DNA of 64,000 nt from Rhodococcus sp. (in: high G+C Gram-positive bacteria) (lineage in GTDB: Bacteria; Actinomycetota; Actinomycetes; Mycobacteriales; Mycobacteriaceae). The stretch spans positions 87,053 through 151,052 of the forward strand of contig NZ_JAHFVG010000011.1 of NCBI RefSeq assembly GCF_023264675.1, read 5' to 3'. Both the position numbers and the translations under genes were made by a program. Position 1 is the first letter of the stretch. Every line of letters starts with the position of its first letter. Of this stretch, positions 55,568-64,000 are shown piece after piece. The notes under the pieces were generated by a model that saw only the letters and a list, made by a program, of their open reading frames with translations, was not told where the DNA came from and searched no databases.

Positions 55568-57751
55568 CTACGAGGCCGAGAAGCGCCGTAACCGCAGACT
55601 GTTCGTCACCACGAATACCGACGAGAAGGCCATGGCCGCCCCGGCCAGCATGGGGTTGAGCAATCCGGCCGCGGCGAGGGGGATCGCCGCGACGTTGTAG
55701 GCGAACGCCCAGAACAGGTTGCCCTTGATCGTCGCGAGCGTCTTGCGCGAGAGCCTGATGGCATCCCCGACCGCGCGCAGATCGCCGCGAACCAACGTCA
55801 GATCGCTTGCTTCGATGGCGACGTCGGTGCCGGTGCCCATCGACAACCCGAGATCGGCTGTGGCCAGCGCGGCCGCATCGTTGACGCCGTCACCGACCAT
55901 CGCCACGACCCGGCCCTCCGATTGGAGACGCTCGATGACGTCGACCTTGCCCTGAGGCAGGACTCCGGCAAATACCTCGTCGATGCCGACGTCGGCGGCG
56001 ATCTTCTTTGCCGCCGCCTCGTTGTCACCGGTGAGCATCACGGGGGTCAGTCCGAGAGCGCGTAGTTCGGCGACGGCCTGCTTCGACGTCGGTTTGATGG
56101 CATCGGCGACGACGAGCACTCCGCGCGCGTGTCCGTCCCAGCCGACCGCAACCGCGGTGCGTCCGTCGCGTTCGGCGTCGTCCAGTGCCTTCTGTAGCTC
56201 GGGCGTCAACGCCTGGGACCAATCGGCCAGCAGTGACGCGCGGCCGAGGACGACAGCCCGACCGTCGACGACGCCGGTGACACCGAGGCCGGCCTGGTTC
56301 GCGAATTCCTCGACTTCGGTAACCGTTCCTGCCGCCTTGGTGATCGCCCGCGCGATGGGATGTTCGGAACCGGCTTCGAGAGCGCCCGCGACCGCCAGTA
56401 CCTCCTCCGCGCTCGCGCCGACGGCGGGATGGACCGCCAGCAGCGTCATCTCGCCCGTTGTCACGGTTCCGGTCTTGTCGAGCACGACGGTGTCGATCTG
56501 CCGCGTCGACTCCAGAATCTCCGGGCCCTTGATCAAGATGCCGAGCTGCGCGGCGCGACCGGTTCCGACCATCAGCGCTGTCGGCGTCGCCAAACCCAGT
56601 GCGCACGGGCAGGCGATGATGAGGACGGCGACCGCCGCGGTGAAAGCAGCGGCGACGGATCCTCCGGTGCCGAGCCAGAAGCCGAGGGTCCCCACCGCGA
56701 TCGCGATGACGATCGGTACGAAGATGCCGGAGATCCGGTCGGCGAGCTTCTGCGCCTGAGCCTTACCGGTCTGCGCGTCCTCGACGAGCTTCGCCATCTG
56801 GGCGAGCTGAGTATCGGCGCCGATGCGAGTCGCCTTCACGACCAGCCGACCACCGACATTGACGGTCGCACCGACGACGGAGTCTCCCGTCGCGACCTCC
56901 ACCGGCACCGATTCGCCCGTCAGCATCGATGCGTCGACCGCCGAGACTCCGGATTCGACGACCCCGTCCGTCGCGATCTTCTCGCCGGGCCGCACGAGGA
57001 AGGTGTCGCCGACGGCAAGATCACCGACGGCAATCTGCTTCTCGACGCCGTCGCGCAGCAGGGTTACGTCCTTGGCGCCGAGATCGAGCAAGGCGCGCAG
57101 TGCGGCGCCGGCGCGACGCTTGGATCGAGACTCGAAGTACCGCCCGGCAAGGATGAACGTCGTGACGCCTGCCGCGGCCTCGAAGTAGATGTTCGACGAG
57201 CCGTCCATGCGCGCGATCGTCAGCTCGAACGGGTGCTTCATCCCCGGTGTGCCCGCGGTTCCGAAGAACAGCGCGTACAGAGACCAGCCGAGGGCCGCGA
57301 GGGTTCCCATCGACACGAGGGTGTCCATCGTCGATGTCCCGTGACGCAGATTCGTCCAGGCAGCCTTGTGGAACGGCCAGGCACCCCACACGACGACGGG
57401 CGCGGCGAGGGTCAGCGACAGCCACTGCCAGTTGGTGAACTGCAACGCTGGAATCATCGCCATCGCGATGACCGGTACCGACAACGCGGCCGAGATCAGC
57501 AGGCGCTGCTTCAGCGGATCGGTCTCCGGCGCCGGCTCGGGCTCGTCCACCGGCAGTGACGCCGTGTACCCGGCAGCCTCGACTGCCTTGATCAGGTCCT
57601 CGGTGGGGACGCCGTCGGAGGTGACGCGGGCCTTCTCGGTGGCGTAGTTGACCGTGGCGGTGACGCCGTCGAGCTTGTTGAGCTTGCGTTCGATGCGGTT
57701 GGCGCACGACGCGCACGTCATGCCCCCCAGGATCAGTTCCGTGTCACTCAT
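55568..57751 (-). CDS. copA: Copper-translocating P1B-type ATPase
   Basis: A 727-residue ATPase. It has one N-terminal heavy-metal domain with GMTCASC (10-16), eight membrane helices with the CPC metal site (IIACPCALG), the phosphorylation motif DKTGT, the ATP-binding SEHPIA and the hinge [10 protein letters not shown]. These define a Cu(I) exporter. ATG 57751 lies inside the end of the preceding small gene. A CsoR-like box precedes the pair. Confidence 0.88.
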   Translation of the reverse strand: MSDTELILGGMTCASCANRIERKLNKLDGVTATVNYATEKARVTSDGVPTEDLIKAVEAAGYTASLPVDEPEPAPETDPLKQRLLISAALSVPVIAMAMIPALQFTNWQWLSLTLAAPVVVWGAWPFHKAAWTNLRHGTSTMDTLVSMGTLAALGWSLYALFFGTAGTPGMKHPFELTIARMDGSSNIYFEAAAGVTTFILAGRYFESRSKRRAGAALRALLDLGAKDVTLLRDGVEKQIAVGDLAVGDTFLVRPGEKIATDGVVESGVSAVDASMLTGESVPVEVATGDSVVGATVNVGGRLVVKATRIGADTQLAQMAKLVEDAQTGKAQAQKLADRISGIFVPIVIAIAVGTLGFWLGTGGSVAAAFTAAVAVLIIACPCALGLATPTALMVGTGRAAQLGILIKGPEILESTRQIDTVVLDKTGTVTTGEMTLLAVHPAVGASAEEVLAVAGALEAGSEHPIARAITKAAGTVTEVEEFANQAGLGVTGVVDGRAVVLGRASLLADWSQALTPELQKALDDAERDGRTAVAVGWDGHARGVLVVADAIKPTSKQAVAELRALGLTPVMLTGDNEAAAKKIAADVGIDEVFAGVLPQGKVDVIERLQSEGRVVAMVGDGVNDAAALATADLGLSMGTGTDVAIEASDLTLVRGDLRAVGDAIRLSRKTLATIKGNLFWAFAYNVAAIPLAAAGLLNPMLAGAAMAFSSVFVVTNSLRLRRFSAS

Positions 57752-57920
57752 GCGGCATGACCTGCGCGTGTTCGTGCGAGACGGGTTGTTCGGCCACCGA
57801 ACCGGGTCGTTCCGCGGACTCCATTCCTAGCGGTCCGACAGCAGTACCGATCGCATACGTAGCAAAGAACACCATTGTAATTCCGAATACGAACCCTGCC
57901 AGCTTGATTGCTGTCTTCAC
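57744..57920 (-). CDS. Small His/Met-tailed membrane peptide coupled to copA
   Basis: A 58-residue protein starting with GTG 57920 behind AAAGAGG. One transmembrane helix (about 5-27, [21 protein letters not shown]) is followed by an exposed tail ending [13 protein letters not shown], rich in His and Met and fit to bind copper. Its last 8 bases overlap the copA start, so the two are co-translated. It is likely a copper-binding accessory of the ATPase; that role is inference. Confidence 0.7.
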   Translation of the reverse strand: MKTAIKLAGFVFGITMVFFATYAIGTAVGPLGMESAERPGSVAEQPVSHEHAQVMPHE

Positions 57921-57952
57921 GTGCGCACCTCTTTCGTCCACTCCTGTCTACC

Positions 57953-57969
57953 ATACCCCCCTAGGGTAT
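57953..57969. promoter_or_regulatory. CsoR-like copper-responsive operator
   Basis: ATACCC-CCCTA-GGGTAT, a perfect dyad with a C/G tract in the centre, 33 bp upstream of the small membrane-peptide gene. It matches the TACCC...GGGTA pattern bound by CsoR copper repressors. No csoR gene is in the window. Confidence 0.75.
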
Positions 57970-58033
57970 TGAGGAGTCTCGATTGCATCACGGTGTAACG
58001 CCGGAGGATCCTGGGGCGAAATCGAAGTAACCC

Positions 58034-58083
58034 CGCCGCGCAGTGTCGGCGCGGCGAAGTGAGCCCGCGAGAAAATCCGCGGG
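58034..58083. other. Two tandem hairpins upstream of the cutinase gene
   Basis: CGCCGCG/CGCGGCG (58034-58040 with 58050-58056) and CCCGCG/CGCGGG (58064-58069 with 58078-58083) can form successive short stem-loops in the leader of the cutinase gene. They may be mRNA structure or a weak terminator; no known riboswitch is recognised. Confidence 0.3.
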
Positions 58084-58114
58084 TGTTGATCGGTTCGGGG
58101 ACAAACTGATTGGG

Positions 58115-59815
58115 ATGAACATGCCTTTACGCGTCACAACTCGCGGACCCGCGAATCGACGACGACTCGTCACGAGCGCAGTCGCTTTCGTTTCACTCGG
58201 AGCACTTGCTGTCGGCGCCGCGGTGCTGACTACATCCGGCCTGACGACGTCCGATGCCGATGTCGAACTCGCATCCACCGCCACCTGCTACGACATGGTC
58301 AGCATCGCCGTCGGCGGACGTGGTGACACACCGAGCAACGGTGAGACGAAGATGCTCACCCTCCCGGACGGCACGCTTCTCCCCGCTGCACTCGCAGGCG
58401 ATTTCCAGAGCGACTGGATCGACCAGATGGTCGGCGCCCCGAAGAGCGCGGTCAAGGACGGCTCCTACGCCGCGGTGTACATCGACTACCCGGCCAACCT
58501 CGCCACCTACGAGTCGGCCGTCGACACCGGCGTCGCCAACACTCAGACCGTCATGAAGGCCATCGTCGCCTCGTGCCCCAACACGCGTTTCGCGATCGTC
58601 GGCTACAGCGAAGGTGCCGACGTCACCCGTCGTACCGCGATGGAGATCGGCAACCAGACCGCAGGCGCCGACGGCAAGTACGGAATCGTCGACCCGTCGC
58701 AGGTCGTCGGAGTCGTCATCCTCGCCGACGCAGGCCGTACCGACGGCCAGACCGCGTTTCCGGGATCCCAGTCGGGCACCAACCCCGACGGATTCGACAC
58801 CAAGTACCAGAACAGCAACACCGGTCCTGCCGGTGCAGGCGCACTCCCCGCGACATCGGGAAGCTTCGGCGCTCTCGACGGCAAAGTCGCCTCGTTCTGC
58901 TCCGAAGGTGACCTGACCTGCTCGATGCCGAAGAACACCTCGCTGCTGCATCTCGCGGCGAACGTCGGTCGTCAGCTCGACATCGACTCCATCCAGCGGG
59001 ACAACACGATCACCCCGGCCACCGGCGTCGACATGGCGATGGTCCTCGGACGAATCGCGGTCGCAGCGTTCAGTGACATCGCGAGCCAGGACAACTGGCT
59101 CGCCGGTGACGAGACGTTCCTCGAAGTGTTGATCAAGGTGTCCGAGCCCGGCTACACCCCTGCCGACCCGACCACCAAGGTATCGGCCAAGACCGACACC
59201 GAAGCCGTCACCGACGAGGACGACACTCCGCTGCCCGCGGAGAACGCCATCAACCTGGCGTACCTGCCGTCGAAGATCGCCAAGGAGGTCATCGGCTTCA
59301 TCGGGTCCAACACCGACACCATCCCCGTCGCGATGAACGATCCGTACGGTCAGACCCTCGGACCGGGCTCGGGCCACCACTTCGACTACTGGCGTGACTC
59401 GGATGCATCCAACGGCAAGCCGCTGACCTCGGCGCAGTACGCCGCAGCATGGTTGACGCAGCTCGCCAAGGATGCGCAGGCCGGAAAGCCGATCAAGTCC
59501 GCGGCGGTTCAGCAGCAGGCTCTGCTCGTCGCTCAGACCGCGACGACGACACCGACCACCACGTCAGCGGCACCGACCACCACCACGGTCCCGTCGGCGG
59601 CGCCGTACGTGGCAGCCGTGCCTGCTCCCGTCGTCGCACCGGTAGTCCCGCCGGTCGTGCCTGGTGTTCCCGTCGATCCGGCTGCGCCGGTTGTGGATCC
59701 GGCGGCAACCGCCGCTGCCGAGGTGACCGTCGCAACGACGCCCGAGGCCACCGCTGCAGTCGCACCGACCACCTCGGTTGTGCCGACCACCACCACAGCG
59801 GTGCCGGCGAAGTAA
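58115..59815 (+). CDS. Cutinase family secreted protein with Pro/Thr/Val-rich tail
   Basis: A 566-residue protein. A hydrophobic export signal/anchor at about 18-45 is followed by a cutinase-like alpha/beta hydrolase domain: the nucleophile elbow is GYSEGAD (Ser about 170), with Cys residues placed for disulfides (ATCYDMV, SFCSEGDLTCSM) and a late GHHFDYW His. The last 110 residues are a repetitive Thr/Ala/Pro/Val tail (TTTPTTTSAAPTTTT), probably a cell-wall-spanning linker. Members cut esters, mycolate esters or cutin-like polymers. ATG 58115 (ATG 58121 possible). Confidence 0.8.
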   Translation: MNMPLRVTTRGPANRRRLVTSAVAFVSLGALAVGAAVLTTSGLTTSDADVELASTATCYDMVSIAVGGRGDTPSNGETKMLTLPDGTLLPAALAGDFQSDWIDQMVGAPKSAVKDGSYAAVYIDYPANLATYESAVDTGVANTQTVMKAIVASCPNTRFAIVGYSEGADVTRRTAMEIGNQTAGADGKYGIVDPSQVVGVVILADAGRTDGQTAFPGSQSGTNPDGFDTKYQNSNTGPAGAGALPATSGSFGALDGKVASFCSEGDLTCSMPKNTSLLHLAANVGRQLDIDSIQRDNTITPATGVDMAMVLGRIAVAAFSDIASQDNWLAGDETFLEVLIKVSEPGYTPADPTTKVSAKTDTEAVTDEDDTPLPAENAINLAYLPSKIAKEVIGFIGSNTDTIPVAMNDPYGQTLGPGSGHHFDYWRDSDASNGKPLTSAQYAAAWLTQLAKDAQAGKPIKSAAVQQQALLVAQTATTTPTTTSAAPTTTTVPSAAPYVAAVPAPVVAPVVPPVVPGVPVDPAAPVVDPAATAAAEVTVATTPEATAAVAPTTSVVPTTTTAVPAK

Positions 59816-59833
59816 CACCCGAAACCCAAGCAA

Positions 59834-59866
59834 CGGCGCCCGTCCTCGATCAGAGGGCGGGCGCCG
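59834..59866. terminator. Terminator after the cutinase gene
   Basis: A 14-bp GC-rich stem with one G.T wobble (CGGCGCCCGTCCTC at 59834-59847, paired with 59853-59866) and a GATCA loop, 19 bp after the cutinase stop. No T-run. Confidence 0.75.
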
Positions 59867-59940
59867 CTCGCGTCGTGGCACGAAGAACCGATCAGGAATC
59901 GAGAAGCACAGCCACCGAGTCGCAACTAGCGTCATCTCCC

Positions 59941-60351
59941 ATGGACATCAAAATTCATTCCTCCTTCCTTCCCCACGACGATGCCGAGGCGGCGCTCGCC
60001 TTCTATCGCGATCTCCTCGGATTCGAGGTGAGACTCGACGTCGGTTACGACGGCATGCGCTGGCTCACCGTCGGCCCCGTCGGACAACCCGATACGTCGA
60101 TCGTCCTGACCCCTCCCGCGGTCGATCCCGGCATCACCGACGACGAGCGAAACACCATCGTCGAAATGATGGCGAAAGGTACATATGCCGGATTGTTGCT
60201 CGCAACAGCAGACTTGGAGAGCACCTTCGAGAAGCTGCAGGGCGCCGATGCCGACATCGTCCAGGAGCCGACCGACCAGCCGTACGGCGTGCGTGATTGC
60301 GCCGTCCGCGACCCTGCAGGCAACCTACTGAGAATTCAACAGCTCGGCTGA
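59941..60351 (+). CDS. VOC/glyoxalase superfamily protein
   Basis: A 136-residue protein with the paired beta-alpha-beta-beta-beta units of the vicinal-oxygen-chelate fold: AEAALAFYRDLLGFEV in the first half, YGVRDCAVRDPAGNLLRI in the second. Candidate metal ligands are the early His (IHSS) and others not conserved strongly, so it may be an enzyme or a resistance binding protein. ATG 59941 sits after the terminator; the longer frame upstream is not used. Confidence 0.82.
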   Translation: MDIKIHSSFLPHDDAEAALAFYRDLLGFEVRLDVGYDGMRWLTVGPVGQPDTSIVLTPPAVDPGITDDERNTIVEMMAKGTYAGLLLATADLESTFEKLQGADADIVQEPTDQPYGVRDCAVRDPAGNLLRIQQLG

Positions 60352-60416
60352 CTCACGGCGCCCGATCCTGGTTAGATTCTCACCACGTACCGCGACAGAA
60401 AGAGACACTGCAGACC

Positions 60417-62798
60417 ATGGCCAGAAGGACGACGACGGCGCCCGAGTTGCATGCAGCGGACACTCACGATCTGATTCGTGTTCAGGGCGCTCGCGTGAAC
60501 AACCTCCAGGACATCAGTGTCGAGATCCCCAAGCGCAGGTTGACGGTGTTCACGGGTGTCTCCGGGTCGGGCAAGAGTTCGCTCGTGTTCAGCACCATCG
60601 CCGCCGAGTCGCAGCGAATGATCAACGAGACCTACAGTGCGTTCGTGCAGGGCTTCATGCCCACCTTGGCCCGGCCCGACGTCGATGTTCTCGACGGTTT
60701 GACCACGGCGATCATCGTCGATCAGCAGCGGATGGGTGCGAATCCGCACTCGACCGTCGGCACCGCGACCGACGCCAATGCCATGCTCCGGATCCTGTTC
60801 AGCCGGCTCGGAAAGCCGTATATCGGGTCTTCACAGGCGTTCTCGTTCAACGTCGCGTCGATCTCCGGAGCGGGCGCGGTGACGGTCGACAAGGGCGGAC
60901 GCCAGACCAAGGAGAAACGTACGTTCTCCATCACGGGAGGCATGTGCCCTCGCTGTGAGGGCCGCGGGTCGGTCAGCGACATCGACCTGACGGCGCTGTA
61001 CGACGACAGCAAGTCCCTGAACGAATCGGCTATCACGATTCCCGGTTACAGCATGGAAGGGTGGTACGGCCGAATCTTCCGCGGCTGCGGCTACTTCGAC
61101 CCCGACAAGCCGATCTCCAAGTTCACCAAGAAGCAACTCGACGATCTCCTCTACCGGGAACCGACCAAGATCAAGGTCGAGGGCATCAACCTGACGTACT
61201 CGGGACTGATCCCGCAGATCCAGAAGTCGTTCCTGTCCAAGGACGTCGAGGCGATGCAGCCGCACATCAGAGCGTTCGTCGAGCGTGCAGTCACCTTCGC
61301 CACCTGCCCCGAATGCGACGGCACCCGGCTCAGCGAGGGCGCCCGATCGTCGAAGATCAAGGGCATCAGCATCGCCGACGCCTGCTCGATGCAGATCAAC
61401 GATCTCGCAGCGTGGGTCCGCGCGTTGAAGGAGCCGTCCGTTGCCCCTCTGCTCGAGTCCCTCGGCGAAACGCTCGAGTCGTTCGTGGAGATCGGACTCG
61501 GCTATCTGTCACTCGAACGACCCGCAGGCACCCTGTCCGGCGGCGAGGCGCAGCGCACCAAGATGATTCGCCATCTCGGCTCTTCGCTGACCGATGTCAC
61601 CTACGTCTTCGACGAGCCGACCACCGGCCTTCATCCACACGACATCGAGAACATGAACGATCTCCTGCTCCGGTTGCGCGACAAAGGTAATACCGTATTG
61701 GTCGTCGAGCACAAACCGGAGACCATCTCGATCGCGGATCACATCGTCGACCTCGGACCAGGCGCAGGCTCGAACGGCGGAAACGTCTGCTTCGAAGGAA
61801 CCGTCGACGGGCTGCGTACCAGCGACACCATCACCGGCCACCACTTCGACGATCGTGCTCAGCTCAAGGATTCGGTGCGCGAGTTCTCCGAGGTGATCGA
61901 GATTCGCGGAGCCGATTCGAACAACCTCCAGAACGTCGACGTCGACGTGCCACTGGGCATTCTGACCGTCGTCACCGGCGTCGCCGGCTCCGGAAAGAGT
62001 TCGCTCGTTCACGGTTCGCTGTCCGGCCTCGAAGACGTTGTGACGGTGGATCAGGGTGCGATTCGTGGATCTCGCCGCAGCAACCCGGCGACCTACACCG
62101 GTCTGCTCGAGCCGATCCGCAAAGCGTTCGCAAAAGAAAACAACGTCAAACCTGCTCTGTTCAGCGCGAATTCGGAGGGGGCCTGCCCCTCCTGCAACGG
62201 CAACGGTGTCATCTACAGCGACCTCGCGATAATGGCAGGCGTCGCGACCCCGTGCGAGTTGTGCGAGGGCAAACGATTCCAAGCATCGGTGCTCGAATAC
62301 AAGCTCGGCGGGCAGGACATCAGCGAGGTACTCGCAATGTCCGTCGCCGAGGCCGAGGAGTTCTTCGGCGACGGCGACGCGAAACTACCCGCAGCGCACA
62401 AGATTCTGGTTCGGCTCGTCGACGTCGGCCTCGGCTACATCAAACTCGGGCAACCACTCACCACGCTGTCCGGCGGTGAGCGCCAGCGCCTGAAGCTCGC
62501 GGTGAACATGGCCGACAAGGTCGGTATCTACGTTCTCGACGAGCCGACTACGGGCTTGCACCTCGCCGACGTCGAACAATTGTTGGGATTGCTGGACCGC
62601 CTCGTCGAGTCCGGCAAGTCCGTCATCGTCATCGAGCACCACCAGGCCGTCATGGCACACGCCGACTGGATCATCGACATCGGACCTGGCGCCGGACACG
62701 ACGGCGGCCGCATCGTATTCGAGGGAACGCCAACCGATCTCGTTGCGGACAGGTCGACACTCACCGGTCAGCATCTGGCGGCATACGTCGGAAGTTAG
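60417..62798 (+). CDS. UvrA2-like ABC ATPase
   Basis: A 793-residue protein with two ABC modules: Walker A GVSGSGKSS (about 50) and GVAGSGKSS, signatures LSGGEAQR and LSGGERQR, and DEPTTGLH twice. Zinc-binding Cys pairs occur (CPRCEGRG, CPECDGTR, CPSCNGNG, CELCEGKR). At 793 residues it is well short of the 950-residue repair UvrA and appears to lack the UvrB-binding insertion, as in UvrA2 proteins linked to DNA-damaging drug tolerance. ATG 60417. Confidence 0.82.
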   Translation: MARRTTTAPELHAADTHDLIRVQGARVNNLQDISVEIPKRRLTVFTGVSGSGKSSLVFSTIAAESQRMINETYSAFVQGFMPTLARPDVDVLDGLTTAIIVDQQRMGANPHSTVGTATDANAMLRILFSRLGKPYIGSSQAFSFNVASISGAGAVTVDKGGRQTKEKRTFSITGGMCPRCEGRGSVSDIDLTALYDDSKSLNESAITIPGYSMEGWYGRIFRGCGYFDPDKPISKFTKKQLDDLLYREPTKIKVEGINLTYSGLIPQIQKSFLSKDVEAMQPHIRAFVERAVTFATCPECDGTRLSEGARSSKIKGISIADACSMQINDLAAWVRALKEPSVAPLLESLGETLESFVEIGLGYLSLERPAGTLSGGEAQRTKMIRHLGSSLTDVTYVFDEPTTGLHPHDIENMNDLLLRLRDKGNTVLVVEHKPETISIADHIVDLGPGAGSNGGNVCFEGTVDGLRTSDTITGHHFDDRAQLKDSVREFSEVIEIRGADSNNLQNVDVDVPLGILTVVTGVAGSGKSSLVHGSLSGLEDVVTVDQGAIRGSRRSNPATYTGLLEPIRKAFAKENNVKPALFSANSEGACPSCNGNGVIYSDLAIMAGVATPCELCEGKRFQASVLEYKLGGQDISEVLAMSVAEAEEFFGDGDAKLPAAHKILVRLVDVGLGYIKLGQPLTTLSGGERQRLKLAVNMADKVGIYVLDEPTTGLHLADVEQLLGLLDRLVESGKSVIVIEHHQAVMAHADWIIDIGPGAGHDGGRIVFEGTPTDLVADRSTLTGQHLAAYVGS

Positions 62799-62822
62799 CT
62801 ATCCGCGACCGAAGGAGCGACG

Positions 62823-63332
62823 GTGGCAAGACTCCTGTTCATCCACGGTGCGGGCGGCTTTGCCGAAGACGGCGTGCTCGCCCACAGGCTCGGCGAAGCG
62901 TTGGGTTCGGCAGTCGAGATGCCCGAATTCTCCGACGAAGACATGTCTTTCGAAGGTTGGGCTGTTCCACTTCGCTCCCTGCTGGCCGCGTCCGGGGGCA
63001 AAGACATCCTTGTTGCGCACTCGTTCGGTGCGTCGATCCTGGTGCGCGTGCTGGCCGAGAATCGTCATTCGGTCACCCGGGCGACGTTGCTGGCCATGCC
63101 GGACTGGACTGCCGATGGCTGGGATGTCCCTGACTACGCCTTCCTGGGTGCGGAGCCGCCGGTGGAGCTCACGCTCCATCATTGCCGAGACGACGAGGTG
63201 GTTCCGTTCGACCATCTGGCTCTCAATGCCTCGCGGTTTCCGGCAGCGCGCGTTCGGGAGTATCCGTCGGGTGGGCACCAGTTCGACGGGGTCGTCAGGG
63301 AGATTGCCTCCGACATTCGCGGCATGCTCTAG
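62823..63332 (+). CDS. Small alpha/beta hydrolase (RBBP9/YdeN-like)
   Basis: A 169-residue serine hydrolase: HGAGGFAEDG oxyanion region, nucleophile VAHSFGAS (Ser about 63), Asp in CRDDEVVP and His in GGHQFDG. Size and layout fit the RBBP9/YdeN family of small hydrolases, with unknown substrates. GTG 62823 is 25 bp after the UvrA2-like gene. Confidence 0.82.
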   Translation: MARLLFIHGAGGFAEDGVLAHRLGEALGSAVEMPEFSDEDMSFEGWAVPLRSLLAASGGKDILVAHSFGASILVRVLAENRHSVTRATLLAMPDWTADGWDVPDYAFLGAEPPVELTLHHCRDDEVVPFDHLALNASRFPAARVREYPSGGHQFDGVVREIASDIRGML

Positions 63333-63394
63333 ATCGGAAGATTTCTGCTGGGCAACATCTCTCGGTGAGTGGTGCTCGAATCCCAGTGTTTGAT

Positions 63395-63410
63395 TCGAAC
63401 ATATGTTCGA
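63395..63410. promoter_or_regulatory. SOS box (LexA operator)
   Basis: TCGAACATATGTTCGA is a perfect palindrome and a perfect match to the actinobacterial LexA consensus TCGAAC-N4-GTTCGA. It lies 32 bp upstream of the DUF222 gene start, in promoter position, so that gene should be induced by DNA damage. Confidence 0.92.
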
Positions 63411-63441
63411 CAAACGGGTGATTCTGGGTTAGTCTGATCGC

Positions 63442-64000
63442 ATGCTTTCGGGGGAGAGTGTCGCCGGCCTCGCCGACGACGTAGGGGTGGCCGGCACACG
63501 GGGTGTGCCGGCGATCTCGGATGTGTCTGTGCTGGCGGCCGTCGAATCGATGGAAGCTGCATGGGTGTCGGTGACGCGGGTGCCCAGCGGCGCTCTCGTC
63601 GATGCGGACAAGCGGGCGTTGTTGGTGCGGATGGAAACGCTGTCGCGGGCGATGTACGGTACCTCGCACACCTGGCTGACCCAGTTGGTCGAGAGTGACG
63701 GGTTGGCGGTGATGCCGGAGCGAACCAATGCCTCTCGGTTGGCGTGCCTGCTGCGGATCAATGCCGGTGTCGCCGGTAAACGGATCCGCCTCGCTGCCAA
63801 GCTCGCGGCGAGGCGGGCGATGACGGGGGAATCCCTCGAGCCGGTGTACCCGAACACCGCGGCCGCGCACAGCATCGGGCATATCGATGCTGCGCATGCG
63901 GTGGTGATCGACAAGTTTTTCGGTCAGCTTCCGGCCGCGATCGATCTCGAGACGCGGGAGCAGTGCGAGGTTCTGCTGGCCGAGTTGGCGACAGAGTTGT
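63442..64000 (+). CDS. DUF222/13E12 repeat family protein, N-terminal part (runs off window)
   Basis: 186 codons are visible from ATG 63442; the frame is open to the edge. AVESMEAAWVSV, NASRLACLLRINAGVAGKRIRLAAKL split across helices, and HIGHIDAAHAVVI-type text (SIGHIDAAHAVV) are typical of the DUF222 domain that precedes an HNH nuclease in the 13E12 family of mycobacteria and rhodococci. The HNH domain, if present, is beyond the window. Preceded by a perfect SOS box. Confidence 0.85.
   Translation, partial: MLSGESVAGLADDVGVAGTRGVPAISDVSVLAAVESMEAAWVSVTRVPSGALVDADKRALLVRMETLSRAMYGTSHTWLTQLVESDGLAVMPERTNASRLACLLRINAGVAGKRIRLAAKLAARRAMTGESLEPVYPNTAAAHSIGHIDAAHAVVIDKFFGQLPAAIDLETREQCEVLLAELATEL

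Overview
The window is chromosomal DNA of a high-G+C Gram-positive actinomycete of the mycolic-acid group, most likely a Rhodococcus or close relative. The support is the gene set: a WhiB-like Fe-S protein, a DUF222/13E12-type gene behind a perfect actinobacterial SOS box, DUF6474 and DUF5313 proteins, a mycobacterial-style cutinase with a low-complexity tail, a GabD2-type aldehyde dehydrogenase, an LldD2-like lactate dehydrogenase, an aromatic-carotenoid CrtU, and frequent GTG/TTG starts with ATGA or TGATG gene overlaps. No rRNA, tRNA, CRISPR array or intact insertion sequence was seen.

Layout. 0-1.2 kb: end of a sensor kinase and a coupled membrane partner. 1.3-4.7 kb: an SDR, a Cas4-like/RNase H-like nuclease and a DUF6474 protein, with two REP-like palindromes between the first two. 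4.7-7.4 kb: a copper module (membrane protein, YcnI, CopC, CopD). 7.5-11.2 kb: a complete ABC importer of the ferric-iron type. 11.2-13.8 kb: a MarR regulator with a DHA2 drug exporter, ending in a strong terminator. 13.8-28.6 kb: mostly single metabolic and secreted genes: gabD2, secreted lipase, TipA-like MerR, small membrane proteins, RraA, an ArsR/DUF1275 pair, a PRISE-type reductase, a hydrolase/TetR/BKACE group with a paired operator, aminotransferase, aldo-keto reductase, serine hydrolase and beta-propeller protein.

28.6-40.7 kb looks like an accessory region. It opens with a truncated retron-like reverse transcriptase whose 3' end is also present as a second 64-bp copy, joined head to head with a truncated CPBP protease gene. 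A 31-codon hydrophobic small gene and about 0.6 kb of unassignable DNA follow. Then comes a catabolic cluster: LldD2-like dehydrogenase, two ACS-family transporters, an M24 metallohydrolase, TetR, a DUF4392 D-glutamate-cyclase-like protein, RidA, a WhiB protein and a GlcD-type FAD oxidase. Repeated ATAC-N3-GTAT sites lie at its promoters. Together these suggest uptake and oxidation of a 2-hydroxy acid or D-amino/pyroglutamate-type compound; the substrate is not known.

40.9-46.9 kb is a glycine-betaine type demethylation locus (IclR, Rieske oxygenase, dimethylglycine oxidase, Rieske ferredoxin, ferredoxin reductase) around a divergent operator, followed by an XRE-cupin regulator, AzlCD exporter, an SRPBCC protein and a MarR/DJ-1 pair with a striking perfect palindrome. 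50.2-55.6 kb carries a DUF5914 Rieske protein, an MFS transporter, a zinc-ribbon HxlR regulator, and crtU plus a methyltransferase for aromatic carotenoids. 55.6-58 kb is a copper P-type ATPase with a small His-rich membrane peptide under a CsoR-like box. 58-64 kb has a cutinase, a VOC protein, a UvrA2-like ATPase, a small hydrolase and the start of the SOS-box DUF222 gene, which runs off the window.
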